DNA of 46,963 nt from an uncultured Collinsella sp. (GTDB lineage: Bacteria > Actinomycetota > Coriobacteriia > Coriobacteriales > Coriobacteriaceae): NCBI GenBank assembly GCA_900768435.1, contig CAAGCW010000025.1, positions 1 to 46,963 of the forward strand, written 5' to 3'. The notes beneath the pieces were generated by a model. That model saw nothing but the letters and a program-made list of their open reading frames with translations. It did no database searches and was not told the DNA's origin. Every line of letters starts with the position of its first letter. Position 1 is the stretch's first letter. Shown piece by piece: positions 24,417-30,914 of the stretch. Both the position numbers and the translations under genes were made by a program.

Positions 24417-25311
24417 CTTGGCCTCCTTGATCAAACTGAATCATTTCACCAAGAATACGAGAGAGCTCTTCCTCGTCTTTAAACTCAATCTCAATTTTAT
24501 TCTTTCCACGCGAGCTCTTCACGCGAACGTTGGTATTAAATACCTGACGAAGTACACGCGCAGCCTTTTTAAAAGACTGAGGCGTTGCAGGCCTCGGCGT
24601 CTTAGGCGTCTCTCCGGCAGAAAACAATGGAGCAAGATTTTCTGTCGCTCTTACGGAAAGGCCCTCTGCAACAACCTTCTCTGCAAGTCGAATTCGCGCG
24701 TCCTCATAGGGAACTGCAAGAATCGCACGTGCGTGACCAGCAGTAAGTTTACCCTCAAAAATCATCTGCTGAACTACTTCGGGGAGATCGAGAAGGCGCA
24801 GCGAGTTTGTAATTGCAGAGCGTGACTTGCTTACGGCCTTCGACAACGCCTCCTGGGTCATACCGCTGGCATCAATGAGCTGGCGATAGCCCTTAGCCTC
24901 TTCGACGGGATTCAGATCAGAACGCTGAAGATTTTCGATAAGAGCAAGAGCCAGCATCTCTTCATCATTAACATCTTTAATGATGACAGGTAGTTCCTCA
25001 AGACCAGCAAGCTTTGACGCCTGGTAACGACGCTCACCAGCGATGATCTCATAGCCGTTTCCATGCTTGCGAACCAAGAGCGGCTGCAAAACGCCATGTT
25101 CTTGGATTGACTCGCTCAACTCGCGAAGTTCAGTTTCATTAAAGTGAATTCGCGGTTGATTAGGGTTGGGAACGATATCCTCAATAGGTAGTTTTGTTTC
25201 AGATGCGGCATTTGAAGCAGATGCTGCAGAACCACCGGTCTCATACTCAGCCTCTGAGACCAAAGCATTGAGTCCGCGTCCCAATCCACCACGTTTCTTT
25301 GCACTAGGCAC
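24406..25311 (-). CDS. parB: Chromosome partitioning protein ParB
   Basis: The protein has 301 residues. The N-terminus KKRGGLGRGLNALVSE contains the ParA-stimulating basic motif. The CTPase/ParB-Srx domain (about 40-130) has the box II sequence GERRYQASKLAG and the LPVIIKDVNDEEMLALALIENLQR block. A central helix-turn-helix (TQEALSKAVSKSRSAITNSLRLL) binds parS, and a C-terminal dimerisation region ends near KIEIEFKDEEELSRIL. ParB loads on parS as a CTP-dependent clamp and spreads, organising the origin with ParA. It overlaps parA by eight bases. Base composition is AT-richer than in genes to the left. Confidence 0.96.
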   Translation of the reverse strand: MPSAKKRGGLGRGLNALVSEAEYETGGSAASASNAASETKLPIEDIVPNPNQPRIHFNETELRELSESIQEHGVLQPLLVRKHGNGYEIIAGERRYQASKLAGLEELPVIIKDVNDEEMLALALIENLQRSDLNPVEEAKGYRQLIDASGMTQEALSKAVSKSRSAITNSLRLLDLPEVVQQMIFEGKLTAGHARAILAVPYEDARIRLAEKVVAEGLSVRATENLAPLFSAGETPKTPRPATPQSFKKAARVLRQVFNTNVRVKSSRGKNKIEIEFKDEEELSRILGEMIQFDQGGQDEE

Positions 25312-26104
25312 GCTTGATCACCTCTTTTGCAAGGTTCATATACGCTTTTGCACCCTTATTTTGAGGTGCATAGGTAATTACCGGTTCTCCAAAAGACGGA
25401 GCTTCAGAGATTTTAACCGTACGGGGAATCAGTGTCTTAAACGCCTTATCACCAAAGTACGATTGAACTTCCTCAACAACCTGATTCGACAAAGAAGTAC
25501 GTGAGTCATACATGGTCATAAGCACGCCATAGGTGTCTAAGCCCTTGTTCAGACGTGATTTGACCATCTTCATTGACTCAAGCAGCTTCGTAACGCCCTC
25601 GAGTGCGTAATACTCACACTGGATTGGAATCAAAACGCTATCTGCTGCGGTCAAGGCATTGATGGTAAGCAGGCCGAGCGAAGGAGGACAGTCAATGAAA
25701 ATAAAATCGAACTCGTCCTGAATCGGCTCAAGCAAATCTTTGAGGCGGGTTTCACGAGCAATTGCGCTTACGAGCTCAATTTCGGCACCTGCAAGCTGAA
25801 TCGTAGCTGGAATTACGAATACCTTTTTGCAATTTGTATCAAGAACAAGCGATTCTGCCGGCACATCATTCAACAATGCATCATAGATGCAGTGATCAAG
25901 GTCTTCTTTTTCAATTCCAAATCCACTGGTACTGTTTCCCTGCGGATCAAAATCGACAATCAGTGTCTTACGACCCTGCTCACCCAGTGCTGCTGCAAGG
26001 TTTACAGCCGTCGTTGACTTACCGACGCCGCCTTTTTGATTGATGATTGCAATGATACGCGTGTCTTTTGCGTTCTTAGAACGCTTAGCGTCGCGAAATC
26101 CCAC
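25304..26104 (-). CDS. parA: Chromosome partitioning ATPase ParA (Soj)
   Basis: The protein has 266 residues. The deviant Walker A KGGVGKSTTAVNLAAALG near residue 25, DFDPQGNST, and the later DFIFIDCPPSLGLL (Walker B) define a ParA/Soj ATPase. It binds DNA non-specifically as an ATP dimer and is released by ParB, moving origins apart. The GTG start has AGGAGGG four to five bases upstream. The 134-base gap before rsmG holds three parS sites, so parA and parB sit directly next to their loading sites. Confidence 0.96.
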   Translation of the reverse strand: MGFRDAKRSKNAKDTRIIAIINQKGGVGKSTTAVNLAAALGEQGRKTLIVDFDPQGNSTSGFGIEKEDLDHCIYDALLNDVPAESLVLDTNCKKVFVIPATIQLAGAEIELVSAIARETRLKDLLEPIQDEFDFIFIDCPPSLGLLTINALTAADSVLIPIQCEYYALEGVTKLLESMKMVKSRLNKGLDTYGVLMTMYDSRTSLSNQVVEEVQSYFGDKAFKTLIPRTVKISEAPSFGEPVITYAPQNKGAKAYMNLAKEVIKRA

Positions 26105-26143
26105 GGTCCCTCCTGGTGTGTATTAAAGCTGTCAAACGGAGGA

Positions 26144-26159
26144 TGTTTCACGTGAAACA
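26144..26159. promoter_or_regulatory. parS site 1
   Basis: A perfect TGTTTCACGTGAAACA, also extended by A/T to an 18-bp palindrome. It lies in the parA 5' region, 40 bases from the GTG start. Confidence 0.95.
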
Positions 26160-26182
26160 TTCCGATTCGATATCAACCGCCA

Positions 26183-26198
26183 TGTTTCACGTGAAACA
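26183..26198. promoter_or_regulatory. parS site 2
   Basis: A perfect 16-bp consensus, exactly 39 bp from site 1 and 39 bp from site 3, start to start. Confidence 0.95.
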
Positions 26199-26221
26199 CT
26201 GCAAGTTGTTAGTATCCATTA

Positions 26222-26237
26222 TGTTTCACGTGAAACA
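26222..26237. promoter_or_regulatory. parS site 3
   Basis: A perfect 16-bp consensus ending one base beyond the rsmG stop codon. It completes an array of three sites in 94 bases. Confidence 0.95.
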
Positions 26238-26238
26238 T

Positions 26239-26976
26239 CTAGGCAAGCGGATTCTTCTTTGCCATGCCATTTGCACGAGGCAATGAAACGGATGCTGGAT
26301 GACTCTTCTTAAGAACAATGAACTCTCTGTGGCCCAAGCCCCCAGGCAAATCGGTTGCGTCATTCAGAAGCAAAGTGAAGCCACAAATCTTAGCTGCTGA
26401 CATGCCGGAAGCAAGCTCCTCATCCGAAGGATTGCCCTTGGTGATAACAAATAGCCCTCCATCCTTGAGGAACGGAGCTGCATACTCAACAAGAATCGGT
26501 AGAGGAGCCAGTGCGCGGGCAGTTACGACAGAGAACTGCTTCTTATGGCTTCGAGCATATTCTTCAAGACGATCATGGACCGCATGAGCATGTTTCAATC
26601 CAAGAGCATGAACAAAAGAATTGACAGCATCAACCTTCTTGCCAACAGAGTCAATATAAGTAGCTTTACGATGCGTGGTTATGGTTAAAGGAATACCTGG
26701 GAAGCCCGCACCTGTTCCCATATCGAGCAAAGCTCCCTCAGGAGCCTTATTGATATAGGGGAGCAACACAAGTGAGTCGAGGATATGAAGCACTGCAGCA
26801 TCTTCTACGTTAAGAATACGTGTGAGATTGGTTGTCTTATTTGATTCCAGAACCAAATCCAAATGCTGAATACATTTCCTCAGCTCAACATCAGTTACGC
26901 TCAAGGAATACTCTTTGCAATAAGAAGTTAGACGACTCAACATCTTGTCAGCCTGCTGATCAGTAAGTACTAACAA
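26239..26976 (-). CDS. rsmG: 16S rRNA (guanine(527)-N(7))-methyltransferase
   Basis: RsmG (GidB) methylates G527 of 16S rRNA with SAM. The protein has 245 residues. The SAM-binding motif is DMGTGAGFPGIPL, followed by ATYIDSVGKKVDAVNSFV and the VTARALAPLPILVEYA block. An upstream frame extends to 27024, but the TTG at 26976 has AAAGGAG six bases upstream and gives the expected N-terminus (LVLTDQQADKMLSRL), so I chose that TTG. It precedes parA and parB with the parS array between, an arrangement widely conserved near origins. It lies just downstream of the khpB terminator (27028-27054), so transcription needs its own promoter or readthrough. Base composition is AT-rich like parAB. Confidence 0.93.
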   Translation of the reverse strand: MLVLTDQQADKMLSRLTSYCKEYSLSVTDVELRKCIQHLDLVLESNKTTNLTRILNVEDAAVLHILDSLVLLPYINKAPEGALLDMGTGAGFPGIPLTITTHRKATYIDSVGKKVDAVNSFVHALGLKHAHAVHDRLEEYARSHKKQFSVVTARALAPLPILVEYAAPFLKDGGLFVITKGNPSDEELASGMSAAKICGFTLLLNDATDLPGGLGHREFIVLKKSHPASVSLPRANGMAKKNPLA

Positions 26977-27022
26977 CGAAAGCTCCTTTCTGACAAAAAT
27001 CAGTGTATCGAGAACTTTTGAC

Positions 27023-27054
27023 AAAAAAAGGGGACGTGGAAACCACGTCCCCTT
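27023..27054 (-). terminator. Terminator of the rpmH-rnpA-yidD-yidC-khpB operon
   Basis: A perfect 12-bp stem AAGGGGACGTGG/CCACGTCCCCTT with a three-base loop and a run of seven T on the minus strand. It lies 19 bases beyond the khpB stop. Confidence 0.92.
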
Positions 27055-27072
27055 AGCATAAGCTCGAGCAGA

Positions 27073-27642
27073 TTATCGAGCAACAATCACCACATGGCGA
27101 TCAGGGTCAGAACCCTCAGAATGAGTATCGACGGCATCATTGCCACGAAGTGCAATGTGAACCAGTCGACGCTCATAGGCATTCATGGGCGGAAGCGAAA
27201 CACTCTTATGAGTGCGGATGGCACGCTCGGCTGCAGACTGAGCCATGGAGGCAACCTTGTCCTGACGGCGGCTCTTGTATCCCTCGACGTCCACTACAAC
27301 CGGATACCTAAAGCCAAGCTTGCGGCTCACTAGCAAAGAGAACATAACCTGAAGGGCATCAAGGGTGCGACCATGACGGCCAATGAGAACAGCAAGGTCG
27401 GGAGCCGTTACATCCAGAATCAGCTCACCCTCGTCGCCCTCATACTCATCGATAGGAGAGTTGGCGGCATCGAAGTGCGAAAGGATGGAACGCAGGATGG
27501 AAATCGCGACATCGGCAATGGTGTCGAGCTCCTCGTCGGTCAGCTCTTCACCGGCCTTGTAGCGCTGTGCAATCTCGGGATAATCGCCCGCGACCTGCGG
27601 GGCAACCTCCTCAAGCATATCCTCGATGATCTCTTCAGACAT
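27073..27642 (-). CDS. khpB: RNA-binding protein KhpB (Jag/SpoIIIJ-associated)
   Basis: The protein has 189 residues. The N-terminal acidic Jag-type region (SEEIIEDMLEEVAPQ) is followed by a KH domain (about 75-150, with VLIGRHGRTLDALQVMFSLL, the GxxG loop) and a C-terminal R3H domain (about 150-189, MNAYERRLVHIAL...GSDPDRHVVI). It binds RNA and affects cell elongation and division in Gram-positives, often with KhpA. The ATG at 27642 has GGAG six bases upstream; a TTG twelve bases earlier overlaps that site. It is the last gene of the rpmH-yidC operon, the usual place for this family. Confidence 0.93.
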   Translation of the reverse strand: MSEEIIEDMLEEVAPQVAGDYPEIAQRYKAGEELTDEELDTIADVAISILRSILSHFDAANSPIDEYEGDEGELILDVTAPDLAVLIGRHGRTLDALQVMFSLLVSRKLGFRYPVVVDVEGYKSRRQDKVASMAQSAAERAIRTHKSVSLPPMNAYERRLVHIALRGNDAVDTHSEGSDPDRHVVIVAR

Positions 27643-27657
27643 AACGTACTCCAAAAG

Positions 27658-27669
27658 TTAGGTACCTAA
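27658..27669. repeat. 12-bp palindrome TTAGGTACCTAA, copy 2
   Basis: Identical to 24154-24165. This copy lies in the khpB-yidC intergenic gap. The two copies bracket khpB-rsmG-parA-parB. Confidence 0.6.
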
Positions 27670-27686
27670 ATAAGATTGATATCCCG

Positions 27687-28457
27687 CTACTTCTTCTTGT
27701 GCGGGCGCGGCTTCTTCTCGCGACGAGTGACCTCAACCTGCAGCGGCGCGTTCTTAAGGCGCTCCTCCTCATCGGCCTTCGCCTTGTCGATGACCTTCTG
27801 CGTCACAAAAATCTGCTGGATAACCTGCCAAGCAGACGAGACGTCGTAGTACAGCAGAACACCAACGGGAAGGCTCCAGCCCATCCAAAGCATCATGACC
27901 GTCATGACAACGGCCATCATACGCATGCTCTGAGCCTGCTGGCCGGTCTGGTTGCGCGACATATAGAGCTGCGGAATCAGGGTCAGGACAGCGAACAGGA
28001 TCAGGCAGACCAGCGCAGGCAGCGCGACCATAAAGCCATCGGCAAAGGAGGCACTCGGCGTGGTGGTCAGGTCGGGCAGAATATTAAAGAACGAGAACGC
28101 GCCGTCGTTAAAGTAGTCCGGCAGGTTACGCAGCAGCGTAAATAGGGCGAACAGGACAGGCATCTGAATCAACAGCGGCAGACAACCAGCCATCGGGTTG
28201 AACTTGTTCTCGCTGTAGAACTTCTGCATTTCCTCGGCCTGACGCTGGGGATCGTCGGCATAGCGCTCCTGGATCTCGAGCATCTTGGGCTGCAGCACCT
28301 GCATGCGTGCCGTCGACTTAGTCGACTTGAGCATAAGCGGCGTCAGCAGCAGACGGATGATGACCACCAGGATGATGATGGACAGGCCCCAGTCGACCGC
28401 AAAGGTCTGGATGAGCTTGAGCAGCTCGAAAAGGATGTTAACGATCCAATCCCACAT
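27687..28457 (-). CDS. yidC: Membrane protein insertase YidC
   Basis: The protein has 256 residues and five transmembrane segments, the actinobacterial/Gram-positive short form. TM1 starts at once (WIVNILFELLKLIQTF), with no lipobox. The groove region VVIIRLLLTPLML holds the conserved Arg. The cytoplasmic coiled loop (QPKMLEIQERYADDPQRQAEEMQKFYSE) and the NPMAGCLPLLIQMPVLFALF hairpin are typical, and the tail is basic (RREKKPRPHKKK) as in ribosome-binding Oxa1/YidC. It inserts membrane proteins with or without SecYEG. The start is ATG with GGAGG nine bases upstream. It sits between yidD and khpB. Confidence 0.96.
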   Translation of the reverse strand: MWDWIVNILFELLKLIQTFAVDWGLSIIILVVIIRLLLTPLMLKSTKSTARMQVLQPKMLEIQERYADDPQRQAEEMQKFYSENKFNPMAGCLPLLIQMPVLFALFTLLRNLPDYFNDGAFSFFNILPDLTTTPSASFADGFMVALPALVCLILFAVLTLIPQLYMSRNQTGQQAQSMRMMAVVMTVMMLWMGWSLPVGVLLYYDVSSAWQVIQQIFVTQKVIDKAKADEEERLKNAPLQVEVTRREKKPRPHKKK

Positions 28458-28486
28458 GTAAGTTTTCCTCCGATAGCGAGTGCCCG

Positions 28487-28711
28487 CTAGGGCATAGGGT
28501 CATAACCGCCGACGTGCAGGGGATTGCAGCGAGCGATGCGCCTCACGGCAAGCCAGCAGCCTCTCAAAACACCGTACTTCTCAATCGCCTGGACGGCGTA
28601 TTGCGAGCACGTTGGGTAATAAATGCAGGCGTCAGGCAATAAGGGCGAAATAACCTGTTGATATATGCGAATAGGAGCGATGGCAACACGTCGCAAAACG
28701 TGATTGCTCAT
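28487..28711 (-). CDS. yidD: Membrane insertion efficiency factor YidD
   Basis: The protein has 74 residues. The amphipathic N-terminus (RRVAIAPIRIYQQVISPLLP) and the conserved cysteines with CIYYPTCSQYAVQAIEKYG and GCWLAVRRIARCNPLHVGGYDP are diagnostic. It helps YidC-dependent insertion at the inner face of the membrane. The ATG overlaps the rnpA stop (ATGA), so the two are translationally coupled. Confidence 0.95.
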   Translation of the reverse strand: MSNHVLRRVAIAPIRIYQQVISPLLPDACIYYPTCSQYAVQAIEKYGVLRGCWLAVRRIARCNPLHVGGYDPMP

Positions 28712-29046
28712 CGCTCCTCCCCGGCAACGCCGGCGCGTTTCATAAGCGAACGCAATGCATTGTCCATCTCCTGCGGCGAGGAAACCCTCGTCTTGGGAGT
28801 TGCGAACAAGATGATGTCATAACCCGCAACAGGAAATCCACAGCTGCGGGCGGCCTCGCGCATCACACGCTTAGAACGGTTGCGCACGACAGCACAACCG
28901 AGCCGTTTAGCACCAACGAAGGCGACCCTTCCGGAGTCGCCTTCGCCAACCGATTCACATATGGTCATTCGAATCAGAGGGTGATTGAAACGACGCCCCT
29001 GACTGAACACATGCTCGAAATCTTGCCGAGACTTAATAGTCTTCAT
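28708..29046 (-). CDS. rnpA: Ribonuclease P protein component
   Basis: The protein has 112 residues, basic. It pairs with RNase P RNA to cut tRNA 5' leaders. Signatures are the N-terminal IKSRQDFEHVFSQGRRFNH and the RNR motif in CAVVRNRSKRVMREAAR. Length is normal. It is located between rpmH and yidD, which is the near-universal order. The RNase P RNA gene is not evident in the window. Confidence 0.95.
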   Translation of the reverse strand: MKTIKSRQDFEHVFSQGRRFNHPLIRMTICESVGEGDSGRVAFVGAKRLGCAVVRNRSKRVMREAARSCGFPVAGYDIILFATPKTRVSSPQEMDNALRSLMKRAGVAGEER

Positions 29047-29066
29047 GCGAGATGCGTGTATCGCTG

Positions 29067-29201
29067 CTAGACAGTGAGACGCTTGCGGCCCTTGGCGCGA
29101 CGACGGGCGAGCACGGCACGACCACCCTTAGTGGCCATACGGGCACGGAAGCCATGGGTCTTGGCACGCTTACGCTTATTAGGCTGATACGTACGCTTCA
29201 T
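29067..29201 (-). CDS. rpmH: 50S ribosomal protein L34
   Basis: The protein has 44 residues beginning MKRTYQPNKRKRAKTHGFR and is almost entirely basic, the classic L34. The ATG has GGAGGAA six bases upstream; a longer frame upstream is not used because the L34 N-terminus is invariant. It is the first gene of the operon reading away from the origin. A strong promoter lies at 29274-29303, and a GC hairpin (29230-29247) is in its leader. Confidence 0.97.
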   Translation of the reverse strand: MKRTYQPNKRKRAKTHGFRARMATKGGRAVLARRRAKGRKRLTV

Positions 29202-29546
29202 CTTAAGTTCCTCCTGCTGCATTTCGAGTGTCCGCGGGGGCGCGGACGCAGATATAGACACGTGAGCTTGAAGATTGTAGGGAAATCAATGTTCAAATGT
29301 CAAGAAATCAAAGGTAAAAGGTTGCGCAGTTCACACGGTTCCCCCATAAGCCGAGCTCGATTTAGCGGTGCATGGCAACTTTTCACGATATTTCATCGAG
29401 TTTTCAACAGGTCATGTTGGCAATGTTGAGAACTTTTCGTCCGTTTTCCAAAGTTTTCAACAGGTTTTGAAAAGTTGTCGAAAGATGAGAAACATTGCAC
29501 GGTGAGCTACTATTTGTTCGAAACCTTTTGAAAGATTGCGAGCGGC
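29202..29546. other. oriC: Candidate origin region part 1 (rpmH to GHKL gene)
   Basis: A 345-base gap that holds the rpmH promoter on the left and a cluster of DnaA-box-like nonamers on the right. TTTTCAACA occurs at 29401-29409 and 29454-29462, and TGTTGAGAA at 29424-29432. The 19-base motif at 29465-29483 (TTTTGAAAA...TTGTCGAAA) is repeated at 32655-32673 with two differences. These nonamers differ from TTATCCACA at two positions or more, so DnaA binding is inferred from repetition and location rather than from a consensus match. Confidence 0.6.
29274..29303 (-). promoter_or_regulatory. rpmH operon promoter
   Basis: On the minus strand TTGACA (29298-29303) and TACAAT (29274-29279) are separated by 18 bases, predicting a start near 29267 and a leader of about 65 bases. 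It is a close match to the housekeeping sigma consensus and it faces away from the DnaA-box-like cluster. Confidence 0.8.
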
Positions 29547-30899
29547 ATGTCTGACGACTTTTACACCATGGTCGATTCCGGAGACCCGGCACCCGACAAC
29601 GAGCACATCACCGGCGTGCGCGAAGAGCGTGAGGGAGGCGAGCAGACGACCACGCAGGCGCCAAAAGTCATGTACGCCGCGCGCATCGCCGTCTATGACG
29701 ACATGCTGTCGACACCGCGTGTGATCGTCATTGATCCGCAAGATGTCCGCACGTATTTGGAAGAGACGACCAACACCGTCTACCAGTGCATGAAAGAACA
29801 AGGTGGCCATATCTCGCTCATGGTCATCCGCGAGATTGTCGAAAACTTTATCCACGCGCACTTTGCCGAGCCCATCATCTCGATTCTGGACGGCGGAGAC
29901 ACCATCCGCTTCGCTGATCAAGGACCCGGCATCGACGACAAGGAGCGCGCTTTCGACTTTGGCGTTACCAGCGCAAACAGCAAGATGAAGCGCTATATCC
30001 GTGGAACCGGAGCAGGGTTTCCCATGGTGCAGGAGTATTTGGAAAACGCCGGCGGGGCCGTGTCCATCGAGGACAACATGGGCAACGGCACCGTGGTTAC
30101 GGTAAGCCTGGACCCTAAACGCGTGCAGGAAATCGAACGCGCCGGCGGACGCGGTGCTGCCGTGCGGCCCGAGACGGAGCAGCCCGCATATCCCCTGCCG
30201 GGAGCTTTTGCGCAGCAGCCCATGGCAACGCAACAGATGCAGCCCCCCGTGGGACAGATGCAGCAGCCCGGAATGATTCCTACACAAGAGCCCCAGGCGG
30301 CATCGATGTCGATGCCGCCAAACGCGCCAGAGGCCATGCCGCTGGCGGATCAGGATGCAGCAGCAATGCAGCAGGCGACGGGGGCACCGGGTGGCCAGCA
30401 AATGGGCTATCAGCCGTACCAACAGGGATATCCATATCAGCAGATGCCGCCACTGGGGTATGGCCAGCAGTTCCCGCAGCAGTACCAGCAGGGATATCAG
30501 CAGCCGTACCAGCAGATGCCGCAGCAGCAGTACAACCCCTGGGCCCAGCAGATGCCTCCGCAGCCTTACCAACAGTGGCCTCAAAGTTTTCAACAGCAAA
30601 TGGCGCCGATGCAGAGTTCTCAACAACCACCAGCTCAAATGATGTATCCTAATGCAGCAAATCAGTATGCGCAGCCACAACCGGACGTGTTCGTAAGCGA
30701 TCGCGGCAACGCCGCGCTGGGCTATCTGGCGCAAAATCAAGCGTGCGGTGCAACCGATCTGGCGAGGGCGTTTGGAAACTCGGCCCCCACTTGGTCACGC
30801 ACGCTCAATGACTTGGCGCAGGCCGGCTTGGTCATCAAGCATGGCCAGAAATACCATCTGACCGAACTCGGCGCCGCTCGCGTGCGAGCTCAGAGCTAA
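29547..30899 (+). CDS. Origin-linked GHKL ATPase with prion-like linker and winged helix
   Basis: The protein has 450 residues. Residues about 45-190 form a GHKL (HATPase_c) fold with an N-box in VIREIVENFIHAHF (Asn100), G1 DQGPGID (124-130) and G2 RGTGAGFPMVQEYL (152-165). There is no HisKA domain or phospho-acceptor, so it is not an ordinary kinase; it is closer to an anti-sigma/SpoIIAB-type or stand-alone ATPase. Residues about 210-380 are Gln/Pro/Tyr/Met-rich with repeated YQQ and PQQ units, a prion-like low-complexity linker. Residues about 386-447 look like a winged helix (LGYLAQNQACGATDLARAF, then SRTLNDLAQAGLVIKHGQKYHLT). It is 15 bases upstream of dnaA on the same strand, directly at the origin. 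Its function is unknown; regulation of replication start or of a developmental switch is a guess. Confidence 0.85.
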   Translation: MSDDFYTMVDSGDPAPDNEHITGVREEREGGEQTTTQAPKVMYAARIAVYDDMLSTPRVIVIDPQDVRTYLEETTNTVYQCMKEQGGHISLMVIREIVENFIHAHFAEPIISILDGGDTIRFADQGPGIDDKERAFDFGVTSANSKMKRYIRGTGAGFPMVQEYLENAGGAVSIEDNMGNGTVVTVSLDPKRVQEIERAGGRGAAVRPETEQPAYPLPGAFAQQPMATQQMQPPVGQMQQPGMIPTQEPQAASMSMPPNAPEAMPLADQDAAAMQQATGAPGGQQMGYQPYQQGYPYQQMPPLGYGQQFPQQYQQGYQQPYQQMPQQQYNPWAQQMPPQPYQQWPQSFQQQMAPMQSSQQPPAQMMYPNAANQYAQPQPDVFVSDRGNAALGYLAQNQACGATDLARAFGNSAPTWSRTLNDLAQAGLVIKHGQKYHLTELGAARVRAQS

Positions 30900-30914
30900 A
30901 GAACGGGAGAGACA

